Assembly: GCA_028282195.1 (NCBI GenBank)
Contig: JANQII010000330.1
Span: 1-62,499 of the forward strand
From: Prolixibacteraceae bacterium
GTDB taxonomy: Bacteria > Bacteroidota > Bacteroidia > Bacteroidales > Prolixibacteraceae
DNA: 62,499 bases
Direction of reading: 5' to 3'
Shown here: positions 25,720-34,226 of the stretch, piece after piece
Numbering within the stretch: position 1 is the first letter of the stretch
Layout of the letters: the number at the start of each line of letters is the position of its first letter
The notes under the pieces: model-generated
Told to the model about the DNA's origin: nothing
The model's input: the letters and a program-made list of their open reading frames with translations, nothing else
Databases searched by the model: none
Made by a program: the position numbers and the translations under genes

Positions 25720-28405
25720 TGTACTCTTTGTTTTTGATTATTGAATTATAATGTTCACGCTGTTTACGCTGCATCATCATTCGCTTTTGATGATCAAATG
25801 CCACCTCACGGGCTGTTAACCTTTCACCGGATCGCTGAATGGCTTTCTTCAGCTCGTTTTTATCATCACAGTAAATAGCTATTTCCTTTACGCCTCTTGA
25901 CGATGAAACATAGAAGGCTTTGTCATTCGTTGCCGCATAAGACATACTGCTCATTGAAATGATTATTTTTTGAGCGTCTTTTCCCTGTGAGGCGTGGCTT
26001 GTTTCGCAATGGCTGTATTTCAGGTGGTAGAGATCATTGGGAATGTGTTTGTTATTGCTTAACCGAATGCCCCGTTTGGTAAATCCCATGACTTCATAAT
26101 TGGTGCCGTTACTCATTTTTGTGCCTTCCAAAGACGTGGCGTTATTTGTCAGGCGAATACGATCCCCTTGGGCTAAGTTGATGTCCTGCTTTGTGTGAAC
26201 GGCATAATGTTCAGGTGTTTCATAAGGTAAAAACGCTTCCCTCCCTGTCTTAAGGTCACGAACCTTAACCTGATTATCCTTTAAAACATCGGTTACTTCA
26301 TAATGTGAACCTGCCTTGAAGCCACCTTTGGAATTTTTTGCATATCGAATGACCTGACCTTTCTGATAAGTTAAAGCGTCTTTCTTTTGTGCATCGGTCA
26401 GGGACAAATCCTTGAGGGTTTCAAAACTTTTTTCTTCACCACGAATTATCCTCTTCTCTTTGAGCTTTTCACGAACGATCTCATTGATTTTATCGCCTTC
26501 TAAATGGGTTGGAGAAACGATTAATGACGATTGTTTTTGCTCCAGGGTTTTAATATAGTCCTCTGCTAATCTATCAAGGCGCTCATCATGCTCGACTATT
26601 TCTTTTACTGCGCCTTGTTTGTCCAGCTTTTGAAACCCTTTTAAAGTTTTACCATTCGCCAGATCCTCAATTGCAGAGCGGTATTGTTCGGGCTTCTGAC
26701 GAACAATCTTGTCAACGTTAGAAACCTGTATATTCCCTTGTGTCTCCAATATGCGAAGGGCATCTCCGTAAGCAGGGCTGGAATGCTGCTTTGAATCGCC
26801 GCTCAGGATAGTTTTTGCCGATTTATGTTTTTCTGCCAAGTCCAGCAATGCGGTCATATCCTGAGTTCCCACCATGCCCGCTTCTTCTATCAAAAGAACT
26901 TTGTCCTGAAGGTTTTCCTGCTTTTTTTGAGAATGCAAAAGTCCGGCAATGGTATCAGCTTCAAAGCCTTTTTCCCGCAAAACCTCTACAGCCTGAGTGC
27001 TGGGAGCGACTGCAAATAAAGGCTTTTGCGACTGCGCCGCACCTTTTTTTATTTCTGTGAGGAGTGTAGTTTTCCCAACACCTGCCGCGCCCCGCAATAT
27101 TACAGTTTGGTCATACGACCCAAGAATATCTTTGATGGCTTTATTTTGCTGGTCATTCAGAAAATCAAGTTTGGGTTCATAGTCTTTATTCAGAGCAGGG
27201 GACTTACCTTTACCTTCAACGGCGCGGGCAATCATATGATTTTCCTGCCTAACCATTTCACTGGTAGTTATGTAGCTTATTGTGTCCCGTTCGGAACGAA
27301 GTATATTTTCGCGCGAGTTGAGTTCAGCACTGACCTTATCATGGGTTAAATGCCCGTAACCAAGCCGCAGGGCTTCGGCGATAACTTTTTTTTCGTTAAT
27401 CGCTGAATGTCTTTCGAAAAAATGCTCCAAAGACCTGTCAACCGCTTCTTTAACAGGGATTGGTGCAGGCTTTTCAAACCGCTTGCCTTTTAAACTTGTG
27501 AGTTGTCTTAATTCCTCTGGACTTAAACGGCTTTCCCAATGCTGTAAAAGTTCTTTATCCGACAGCGATAAAGCAGATTTATTGAGCCTTGTTTTTGCGC
27601 CGAGTTCACCTTTCTCCAAAGCTGACAAGCCTTTTTCCTCAGCGATACGGTTGATCTCCTGAGTCCTTGAAGAAAAACGTTCAATCACATCACGGGGTAT
27701 ACCGGCTATTCTTACAAAGTTTCCATCGCGCCCTGTTTGATAACCGGCTTTTTCAAGACCAATCGCCAAGGTTGAGTGATAGACAGACCGGATATAGTCC
27801 GAGTTCATATGAGCATTGTAAATTTCCAGGGCGTGATAATGACCCGTTTTTTCATTCCAGGTCACATTCATAGCCGTACAATGCGTATGCAAATTAGGCT
27901 CTGCGATTTGCAATTTCTGACCGTTATGTTCAACCTCCACAGGACGGCTCAAATGGTGCTCGAAGCCCGAATAAATTATATTCCCTGTATATGTGTACCC
28001 TCTGGCATAGCGCGAGTTATTTTGGGTATACATCAGCTTTTCTACTTCCTGCATAGCCGTTTGACAGGCATTACGGTGGATTTCCAGTAATTCAGGCGAT
28101 TGCGTGAAGGCATAGAGCAATGAGAAGTCCTTTGGCGCACTGAATGTTAGATCGACCATTGCTCTACGATTTTCCGCATCACGCGGTGTTAGCTTCTCAT
28201 TCGAGTAAGGATGGCGATTATTGACCAGACGAGTAAAATCCTGCTCAGTGACTTCCTTGCCTTCAAGCCCAAGCCTTTTACTGGTCTTGCCAGCCCAGAA
28301 TGCTTTGATCTGTTGATCAAGGTAGTAATTACCTTCTTTGGACAGACCTTCTTTGAAATATTGCCTAGCGCCTTCGGCACTATGCGAAACATTGATTGTC
28401 AACAT
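25652..28405 (-). CDS. MobF-family relaxase-helicase (TrwC/TraA-like)
   Basis: From the ATG at 28405 the protein is 917 residues. The start MLTINVSHSAEGARQYF fits TrwC relaxases; a tyrosine pair follows in GNYYLDQ. The three-histidine metal site includes LHTHCTAMNVTW. A superfamily I helicase follows: Walker A GAAGVGKTTLL, Walker B LLIEEAGMVGTQDM and C-terminal UvrD-like motifs (YSHCETSHASQGKDA). It nicks at oriT and unwinds the strand for transfer. The frame is open to 28549, whose ATG overlaps the stop of the upstream gene; that longer form would add a hydrophobic 48-residue leader. Confidence 0.85.
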   Translation of the reverse strand: MLTINVSHSAEGARQYFKEGLSKEGNYYLDQQIKAFWAGKTSKRLGLEGKEVTEQDFTRLVNNRHPYSNEKLTPRDAENRRAMVDLTFSAPKDFSLLYAFTQSPELLEIHRNACQTAMQEVEKLMYTQNNSRYARGYTYTGNIIYSGFEHHLSRPVEVEHNGQKLQIAEPNLHTHCTAMNVTWNEKTGHYHALEIYNAHMNSDYIRSVYHSTLAIGLEKAGYQTGRDGNFVRIAGIPRDVIERFSSRTQEINRIAEEKGLSALEKGELGAKTRLNKSALSLSDKELLQHWESRLSPEELRQLTSLKGKRFEKPAPIPVKEAVDRSLEHFFERHSAINEKKVIAEALRLGYGHLTHDKVSAELNSRENILRSERDTISYITTSEMVRQENHMIARAVEGKGKSPALNKDYEPKLDFLNDQQNKAIKDILGSYDQTVILRGAAGVGKTTLLTEIKKGAAQSQKPLFAVAPSTQAVEVLREKGFEADTIAGLLHSQKKQENLQDKVLLIEEAGMVGTQDMTALLDLAEKHKSAKTILSGDSKQHSSPAYGDALRILETQGNIQVSNVDKIVRQKPEQYRSAIEDLANGKTLKGFQKLDKQGAVKEIVEHDERLDRLAEDYIKTLEQKQSSLIVSPTHLEGDKINEIVREKLKEKRIIRGEEKSFETLKDLSLTDAQKKDALTYQKGQVIRYAKNSKGGFKAGSHYEVTDVLKDNQVKVRDLKTGREAFLPYETPEHYAVHTKQDINLAQGDRIRLTNNATSLEGTKMSNGTNYEVMGFTKRGIRLSNNKHIPNDLYHLKYSHCETSHASQGKDAQKIIISMSSMSYAATNDKAFYVSSSRGVKEIAIYCDDKNELKKAIQRSGERLTAREVAFDHQKRMMMQRKQREHYNSIIKNKEYNERIAKREKTFARVVSQDLSRG

Positions 28406-28548
28406 AGGCGCTATTTTTTGTTTGTTAAAATGAAGGGGATTTAGGGGCAGCAGAGCCATAAAAAGGCTCAATGCTATTGCGCACCCCTTATAGACATTTA
28501 TTCCTAATTTGTCCAGCACAAAATGATATGTGGTGATCAAAGATTTCA

Positions 28549-29283
28549 TTAATCCAGAAAGGGTTGATTGTGTAACTGCACCGACTTTTCTTTAATCAAA
28601 ATGATCATTTCGTGGCTCGCTATCCCGATAAGGAAATATCCAAAATAGGCATCAAACCCGGAACGGATGAGATATACGCCCAGGGCAATTGCTCCGGCGG
28701 TTTCAATTAGATTTATAAAGAACTCCCCAACCGTTACATATTTTGAAAACAGTTTTTTGCATAGCAAATAAAAATAGGATGTTCCACGGTGGGTCGATTT
28801 CTCTGGTCCAAAACCAAACCAATTGCGCAAAGTATGGAACAGTGAAACACAGATAAAACATATATTGAAGCCCACTAAAAAATGTGAGTTCACGTCCTCG
28901 AAAGTGAACTGATAGACCTTCTCCCAATCCCAATGTGTCTTCCAAACCGATAAGTCCGGTAGTGAAAAGGAAAACAGGGTTTCAAAAAACCCCCATACAT
29001 GAATACTGTTATACAATAGTATCAGGGTTGCTCCGGCTGCTGTCAGAAGGATTCCGCTCATCAATAATCCCGGAGTTGTAGCTTTCACGGTAGTGAACAG
29101 GTAAGCCATGGTAGCTGCGTGTGCCTTAAACATTTGCCTTATAAGAAAAACTATCGCTGCTATCGGTTTTCGGCGTACCAACCGCCAGAAAGGACTGTTA
29201 AAAAAGCCATTGATTACTTCCGTATCGCCCATGCGGGGAGCGATTTTCTTTCGGATGTTACGATTAGAACTTGATAATTTCAT
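28549..29283 (-). CDS. Hypothetical multi-pass membrane protein of the mobilisation cluster
   Basis: The 244-residue protein starts with a basic stretch, then has about five membrane spans (GLLMSGILLTAAGATLILLY, FLVGFNICFICVSLF, FFINLIETAGAIALGVYLI, YFGYFLIGIASHEMIILI among them). No family is recognised. Its stop codon overlaps the ATG at 28549 (TAATG), implying tight coupling with the relaxase gene. It may anchor the transfer proteins to the membrane. Confidence 0.6.
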   Translation of the reverse strand: MKLSSSNRNIRKKIAPRMGDTEVINGFFNSPFWRLVRRKPIAAIVFLIRQMFKAHAATMAYLFTTVKATTPGLLMSGILLTAAGATLILLYNSIHVWGFFETLFSFSLPDLSVWKTHWDWEKVYQFTFEDVNSHFLVGFNICFICVSLFHTLRNWFGFGPEKSTHRGTSYFYLLCKKLFSKYVTVGEFFINLIETAGAIALGVYLIRSGFDAYFGYFLIGIASHEMIILIKEKSVQLHNQPFLD

Positions 29284-29331
29284 TTTATAATGGATTAAGG
29301 TTATTTATTTATTTTTGGGGAAGGGAAGCAG

Positions 29332-30054
29332 CTAAAACGCTGCTTCCATCTTTACTGTAGAGGCTCCAAACAAATACAAGGCTTTTTCCCACCAACGTGC
29401 TGACCATAAGGCGAGTTGGCTGTCGCCAGTTATTCTCATCACGACCTCAAAACCTGATAAGTCGGGTAATTCACCGTCTTTTCTAAAAGCCGAAATGATC
29501 TTGTCAAAATCCCTCATTAAATCTGAAGGTCGATTTTTGTATTTGATGAAATCGGCAACATGACCGCTGGAAATAAAATCTGACTCCACAATCAATATTG
29601 TGCGATCCGCACCAGTCTCAAATTGGTCAACCAGTGCTACCAGAGAACGCAGAATCTCGGTGCGCGAGTCATCACAAACTTGGTTAAGAGCTTCAAAATT
29701 TACCAATCCTTTCCGAATGAAAGCGGAAAGGCTCTTTCTGCGCACAGATGGCGGTGTAAATCGCCCCTCGGACTTTGGGAGTACCGCTTCATTTACGCGT
29801 GGAATGCCAGGTTCTCCGATTACACAGGTGTATAAATTCAAGCCAACTTTGGCATCTTTAATATCCACCATGCCAATGACATTCAGGAAGGCTTGTTTGG
29901 AATTAAACTCTGCACCTGAGCTAATTGACACGTCCCGTAAGAAGCCAAGATTGACTTGCTGGGCGTAGCTAAAATGCATTGAGAGACTAAATAAAATTAC
30001 GAAAAGGGCAGCACCTTTGGTGCTGCGTCCTAATTTGCAATGCTTTTTTTCCAT
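29332..30054 (-). CDS. Hypothetical exported protein of the mobilisation cluster
   Basis: The 240-residue product has a signal peptide (basic start, then AALFVILFSLSMHFSYAQQ) and a globular part that looks like a von Willebrand A-like or Rossmann fold (VNLGFLRDVSISSG, DRTILIVESDFISSG). The family is not recognised. It overlaps the upstream membrane-protein gene by 25 bp, so the two are coexpressed. A periplasmic partner of the conjugation apparatus is possible. Confidence 0.55.
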   Translation of the reverse strand: MEKKHCKLGRSTKGAALFVILFSLSMHFSYAQQVNLGFLRDVSISSGAEFNSKQAFLNVIGMVDIKDAKVGLNLYTCVIGEPGIPRVNEAVLPKSEGRFTPPSVRRKSLSAFIRKGLVNFEALNQVCDDSRTEILRSLVALVDQFETGADRTILIVESDFISSGHVADFIKYKNRPSDLMRDFDKIISAFRKDGELPDLSGFEVVMRITGDSQLALWSARWWEKALYLFGASTVKMEAAF

Positions 30055-30827
30055 GAGATTATTTTTTGAATGAATGATTTTTTATTGTAGACAGCATTAA
30101 CCATCGAAACAGTCTGGTTATACAGGATATCCAGTTGTTGGAGCTGATAGTTCATTTCTCCCTTTAGCTGGTCGTCTATACGTTGATATTCACTTAGGTT
30201 TGATTGAAGCTGCTCAATTCTTGTATTGACCTTTTCCTCTGCAATAGCTGTAAGTTTAGCCGAAGCACGGTCATGCTTGCCTTGTAGTATTGTGGTTTTT
30301 TGCTGCAACCATCGTGCAATAGAGGACATCGTTATTTCTCTTTTTGCACCCTTCACATTTTCAACGGAAAGGGCAATGACGTAGCCGATAAAAACCGCAA
30401 GTGAAAAAAGCGAGATAGTCAGTCCAACAGTAATGTAGTGTCTTTTCGATTGTACCGATTGCACCTGTTCATTGGGTTGTTCATTGGCAATCAGCATTAA
30501 AGGATCTTCAGCCATTATACTTGCTGCAATGTCTTGCCCGACAAATGAAAACACCATAAGGAATAGGAAGATGCAAAAACCAATTGCTGCATTTAGAAAC
30601 TGCTTTCTTGCCAGAAGTTTTGCACAAACTCTGGCGATTAAAGCATAGAGAATTGCCATCCCTGCCGAAAGACATGTGGCTAGTTGTGCAGGCATTTCGA
30701 AAACGTGTATGTAGAGTGGCTTTATCAAATTCACATCCACAGCAAAGAGCATGATGAAAATTATTAACTCAGCCCATCTCGAAACTACCGGTTCAAGAAT
30801 AATCGATAAGATTTTTTTCGGTTTCAT
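30030..30827 (-). CDS. Hypothetical membrane protein with C-terminal coiled coil
   Basis: The 265-residue protein has four or five hydrophobic spans (about 20-165) followed by a long helical coiled coil (AEEKVNTRIEQLQSNLSEYQ onwards) at 195-250. I do not recognise a family. The layout resembles envelope proteins that scaffold a conjugation or mobilisation complex. Its 3' end overlaps the exported-protein gene, and the next gene upstream is 3 bp away. Confidence 0.55.
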   Translation of the reverse strand: MKPKKILSIILEPVVSRWAELIIFIMLFAVDVNLIKPLYIHVFEMPAQLATCLSAGMAILYALIARVCAKLLARKQFLNAAIGFCIFLFLMVFSFVGQDIAASIMAEDPLMLIANEQPNEQVQSVQSKRHYITVGLTISLFSLAVFIGYVIALSVENVKGAKREITMSSIARWLQQKTTILQGKHDRASAKLTAIAEEKVNTRIEQLQSNLSEYQRIDDQLKGEMNYQLQQLDILYNQTVSMVNAVYNKKSFIQKIISWKKSIAN

Positions 30828-30830
30828 AAG

Positions 30831-31232
30831 CTAATTTTTAATGTTCTGCATGAAGTTTTTCATTTCAACGATGTGGGATTTCAGAGCATTCAATCGGGAT
30901 AGAAGGTTATCGACAATCGCAAATTTTTGTTCAGAGAGCGTTGCCATCTCGCTGTTTACAAAATGTTCATAGCGAGACTTGATGTCTTCAACTTGGGCTT
31001 TGTCTTCATCCCAATAGGAAGTGTTTTTTTGGATGTGCTGATGATAGTGGCCGTTGACTTCGAGTCTCATTGTCTCAAACTCAAACTTCACGTTTTCCAA
31101 AGCAACCTCTAAAGGGATTCCGTCACGTTTCCACTTCCGAGCTTTACTAATCCAGTTCTCGATGAACTCATCATTGGAGACCGGAGTTCTCTTGTGGTTT
31201 TGAAGCGGATTATCAGGAGAAGTATTCTTCAT
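30831..31232 (-). CDS. Hypothetical cytoplasmic helical protein, first gene of the mobilisation cluster
   Basis: The 133-residue protein is soluble and largely helical, with WISKARKWKRDGIPLEVALE near the start and heptad-like sequence through the rest. No domain is recognised. It is the promoter-proximal gene of the minus-strand cluster 22583-31232 and is transcribed divergently from the possible regulator at 31371; the 138-bp gap between them has an inverted-repeat array. Confidence 0.5.
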   Translation of the reverse strand: MKNTSPDNPLQNHKRTPVSNDEFIENWISKARKWKRDGIPLEVALENVKFEFETMRLEVNGHYHQHIQKNTSYWDEDKAQVEDIKSRYEHFVNSEMATLSEQKFAIVDNLLSRLNALKSHIVEMKNFMQNIKN

Positions 31233-31295
31233 AATTCACATGATTTTTTGATTATTACTTGGGGCAAACTTAAGGGCTGATACAAAGCTGGAGTT

Positions 31296-31353
31296 AACAT
31301 TGCTTGTGCATTGTTTTTGCAATGTTCTGACATTGTTTTTACATTCGTAATGT
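31296..31353. promoter_or_regulatory. Operator array in the divergent promoter region
   Basis: AACATTGC (31296-31303) and GCAATGTT (31319-31326) form a perfect 8-bp inverted repeat with 15 bp between; GCATTG and ACATTG words repeat, and ACATTCGTAATGT (31341-31353) is a third palindrome. The array sits in the middle of the divergent gap, suiting a repressor that controls both the mobilisation operon and the 31371 gene. Confidence 0.6.
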
Positions 31354-31370
31354 TTCAGATATGTAGAAAT

Positions 31371-32114
31371 ATGAAAATCAAGAATCAAGAACGGGAATGG
31401 TTTGTAATGTTGCTCAATGAAGCAGTACAAACATATGGCTATAATCAAGAGTTTATCCAGTTAGAGAGAAGTGACCTACTCGATATCCAAGAAGCCATCA
31501 TTCACTATGTGAAGAATAATAAACTAATTGAAAATGTTTCTTCGTATGGGGTAAGTGGAGACCGTGTTTTATATACCTATCGGCAACATTTGCGAAAAGG
31601 TAGGGAAGAAATTTCTTGTTCCGAAAAAATTATAAATTCCATTGTTCATTATGCAACAAACGGACAGGTTGCAACTTGGGCTTTATATAAAAGGGGGATA
31701 AAAAATTTAGATACCTCCCCTAAACCAACTTTAAAAGCAGATGAAAATCAAGGCAAACATGGTCAATCACGACCAAATAAACCCATTCCTGTGGTCGTCG
31801 AACTACCGAATGCAGATTTCAAAAAGGACGATGAAAAAGATGAATGGATGGTTTATGAACTCGCCTTTCTTTGGCATGAAAAAGAACCTCCTAGCATTCA
31901 GGCACATTTCACTGCGATGACAAGGGATATAGAATTAACCAAAAGTAATCTGCACAATGCGGTGGATAGCGGACTTCTTGAAGCACGGCAGATAAGTTAC
32001 CAAGGAGTAGGGTACACAAGGTTTATAACAAGAGAGGCTCTGGAAGCCTATGTTAAAAAGCAAGGACTTGAAAGACCAACTTTTCTCAAACGGGAAGAGA
32101 GATTGAATAAGTAG
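31371..32114 (+). CDS. Hypothetical protein, possible regulator
   Basis: From the ATG at 31371 the product is 247 residues (an extension to 31311 would run through the operator array). It has two helical segments, QEREWFVMLLNEAVQTYGYN and, near the C-terminus, a winged-helix-like stretch LTKSNLHNAVDSGLLEARQI with YTRFITREALEAYV. That end reads like a DNA-binding wing, but no family is recognised. Being divergent from the mobilisation operon with palindromes between them suggests a regulator. Confidence 0.5.
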   Translation: MKIKNQEREWFVMLLNEAVQTYGYNQEFIQLERSDLLDIQEAIIHYVKNNKLIENVSSYGVSGDRVLYTYRQHLRKGREEISCSEKIINSIVHYATNGQVATWALYKRGIKNLDTSPKPTLKADENQGKHGQSRPNKPIPVVVELPNADFKKDDEKDEWMVYELAFLWHEKEPPSIQAHFTAMTRDIELTKSNLHNAVDSGLLEARQISYQGVGYTRFITREALEAYVKKQGLERPTFLKREERLNK

Positions 32115-32155
32115 AAAGAAAGAAGAGTACTATTCAAAGCAACAAGCCATCTGCA

Positions 32156-33451
32156 TTAAATTTTGTACGCTATTTCTGATAAGATTCTATGTTTTGTTTC
32201 CAGCTTGTGCCCTCTCCCATAATTAACGCCCGGCTTCTTATGTCCCATTAATTCATCGATAATTTCTTCAGGTGCTCCCATTTCTCCATAGTCTCTAAGC
32301 CGGTCTTTGAATGTGTGCCTTAAGGAATATGCAGTGTGATCTTTTGTAGGTCTTAGATTATTTTCAGTAAGAAAATTGTTAACTGAAGCGGAGAAACATT
32401 CAGCATTGCCAAGATGGCTAAATCCTTTGGGAAATTTTTGGAAGGTAATAAGAGCCGATCCTACTAAAGGAATCTTTCTCTCTGAATCTTTAGTCTTAAG
32501 AGTGTAGCCTTTTCTGGGTCTAATCCAGATATAAGGGACTTTCTCATCCAGAAAAATATCATCAGGTGCTAATCCAAAAAGCTCCGTTTGCCTCATCCCC
32601 GTATCTGCGATAGCCCAAAATCCGTATCTATCCCTCTCATTTAGGGTTTTGATTGCTGGAAGAAGAACCTCCTGCACATACTTCGCCTCAAATGGAGTCC
32701 GGCTGTTAGTCGTTTGCTTAAAAAACGTTTCAGCAAATAATACCCCAATATCAAGGTCAATTTCGTTCTTGGTTGAGACCGTTTTAAGGATGTCTTTTAA
32801 AAACGATAACTGTTTGTTTGCTGTATTGGCTTTTAAGCCGTCTCTAATACGATCATTTAGCCAATTCCAGAATTTTAGTATCTCTGATCGTGAAACCTCA
32901 TCGAGATGCTCAACTGTTGTAACACTAATAAAATTATTGATCGCCAGCTTTCTTACGTTCTTCCATTTTCTAATTTGCTCCTCTGATTTATTTGCTAGGC
33001 GAGCATGAACTAGCCTCTCAAAAAGCTCCCAACAATTAGTCAATGGAATTTTAGGCTTGTCTATGCCTCCCAGTAGAGCTTCAGTATTTACTTTCTTGGA
33101 TTCACCAAAAGTATTATTTTCTGTCTTTGATAATCTTTCGGTAATTTCTGACAATGCAGAGGATGCTACCTGCTCAGATGTTTTATATGCAAATCCGTAA
33201 GATTTAGCGAGTTGAACCGCCGCAACATATTTTTGGTCAAAATCTTTCAAATTATTTGAGTGAATTAGAGACTTCCAAAAGCTTTCTATTTGATCATTGA
33301 AGATATTGGCTTTGATTTGAGCTGTTTTAAGGTCTCTCGTTTTGAGTGAAATCTTGACTTCTTTACGAGGGTCAAGATGAGCAACTTCGGCTGGTACTCT
33401 GCGTCTATATCTATAACAGTCACCTACTTTTACCAGATAATTTGGAGACAT
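32156..33451 (-). CDS. Tyrosine recombinase, DUF6538-type (proteobacterial island integrase)
   Basis: The 431-residue integrase starts with the DUF6538-like segment YRYRRRVPAEVAHLDPRKEV typical of alphaproteobacterial integrases and quite unlike the integrase at 18982. The catalytic domain has TGMRQTELFGL (Arg I), AYSLRHTFKDRL (H-x-x-R-type box) and LMGHKKPGVNYG (second His, Tyr). Recombinase repeats and a tRNA 3' fragment lie just beyond its start (33474-33726), a normal attachment-site layout. It marks the start of the proteobacterial-like block. Confidence 0.88.
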   Translation of the reverse strand: MSPNYLVKVGDCYRYRRRVPAEVAHLDPRKEVKISLKTRDLKTAQIKANIFNDQIESFWKSLIHSNNLKDFDQKYVAAVQLAKSYGFAYKTSEQVASSALSEITERLSKTENNTFGESKKVNTEALLGGIDKPKIPLTNCWELFERLVHARLANKSEEQIRKWKNVRKLAINNFISVTTVEHLDEVSRSEILKFWNWLNDRIRDGLKANTANKQLSFLKDILKTVSTKNEIDLDIGVLFAETFFKQTTNSRTPFEAKYVQEVLLPAIKTLNERDRYGFWAIADTGMRQTELFGLAPDDIFLDEKVPYIWIRPRKGYTLKTKDSERKIPLVGSALITFQKFPKGFSHLGNAECFSASVNNFLTENNLRPTKDHTAYSLRHTFKDRLRDYGEMGAPEEIIDELMGHKKPGVNYGRGHKLETKHRILSEIAYKI

Positions 33452-33473
33452 TTAATCTGCTCTCGTGTATCGA

Positions 33474-33495
33474 TTTGTGTGCCATTTTGTGTACC
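33474..33495. repeat. GTGTACC arm-type direct repeats, set 1
   Basis: TTTGTGTGCC (33474-33483) and TTTTGTGTACC (33485-33495) are adjacent direct repeats just beyond the integrase start codon. They match the set at 33693-33726 and probably bind the integrase arm domain. Confidence 0.6.
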
Positions 33496-33598
33496 GTTTC
33501 AGGATAAATGTTTTTTATCCAAAAGTCAACAAAACATGGGTTCTGCAGCAATATCAATGCTTTGATGGGTGTTGCGATTCTTGGGAAAGGGAAAACCC

Positions 33599-33618
33599 TG
33601 GAGCGAGTGAAGGGATTC
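33599..33618 (-). other. tRNA 3'-end fragment, candidate attachment core
   Basis: On the minus strand GAATCCCTTCACTCGCTCCA reads as the end of a tRNA: part of the T-loop, T-stem 3' strand, a 7-nt acceptor strand, discriminator U and an encoded CCA. A U discriminator with acceptor CACTCGC is most like tRNA-Gly. The rest of the tRNA is absent. Integrases commonly recombine at this part of tRNA genes, and encoded CCA is more proteobacterial than Bacteroidota-like. Confidence 0.5.
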
Positions 33619-33636
33619 TGGAGGTTATTTTAAAGT

Positions 33637-33963
33637 TTACAATACACTGATTTTATTAAAATTTTTTGTTATTCGTAAAATTAAAAACTCAATTTGTGTA
33701 CCGTTTTGTGTACCATTATGTGTGCCAAAACTGTTTCCTATACTAACAGCTTTCTCAAGTAACATTCGTTTTTTTTGTCGTGTTGAAATCTCGTTATCCA
33801 AACGCTCAAAAATGGGTAAATAGCGGTCTCCATAAAGAGAAATTATCTTTGCACATCTGTCACGGGCATTGATTATTTCATCAAGAGTCGGCTCTCTCAT
33901 ATCTCTAGTTTCTCTCCTTTTTGATTGGAAAAGGATTATATTCCTACGCACTAGATTTGTCAA
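33637..33963 (-). CDS. Small integrase-associated protein
   Basis: The 108-residue product contains EIINARDRCAKIISLYGDRY then LPIFERLDNEI, a pattern I remember from short proteins encoded next to alphaproteobacterial integrases. The start could instead be the internal Met at 33897. Its last 35 residues (GTHNGTQNGTQ) are encoded by the recombinase arm repeats at 33693-33726, so the end of the frame may be fortuitous. Function unknown. Confidence 0.45.
   Translation of the reverse strand: MTNLVRRNIILFQSKRRETRDMREPTLDEIINARDRCAKIISLYGDRYLPIFERLDNEISTRQKKRMLLEKAVSIGNSFGTHNGTQNGTQIEFLILRITKNFNKISVL
33693..33726. repeat. GTGTACC arm-type direct repeats, set 2
   Basis: TTTGTGTACC (33693-33702), TTTTGTGTACC (33704-33714) and ATGTGTGCC (33718-33726) are three direct repeats at 11- to 14-bp spacing. 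With set 1 they flank the tRNA fragment, as arm sites flank the core in an attP. Confidence 0.6.
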
Positions 33964-34226
33964 GAAAATGTTGTCGTTTTGTTCTGTGAGCGGTGGTGCA
34001 TATTCGGTTCAAGAAAGGGGCATTGAACCATTGTTTTACAAGAGGTTTAACCCTCTTAGACGTAATGTCTGTATATTTTATATTAACATAACACAAAGGC
34101 GTTGTAAGGATAAAAAAACAAATGATGCGTCAAAAATCGAAGGCTAACGATTTAAGAAAACTTCAAATGTTGAAAGTGTAAATTTATTGGCTGATAAACT
34201 AATGATCCATTGATTTTATTCAACGG

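Noticed and set aside
33599-33618. A functional tRNA gene
   Set aside because: Only the last 20 nt of a tRNA are present; there is no D-arm, anticodon arm or full acceptor stem.
33474-33726. CRISPR array from the GTGTACC repeats
   Set aside because: The repeats are only 9-11 bp, with spacing of 1-4 bp inside each set and no cas genes; they fit integrase arm sites.
33869-34147. Plus-strand frame of 92 codons
   Set aside because: It overlaps the integrase-associated minus gene, has no ribosome-binding site, and its sequence is not protein-like.
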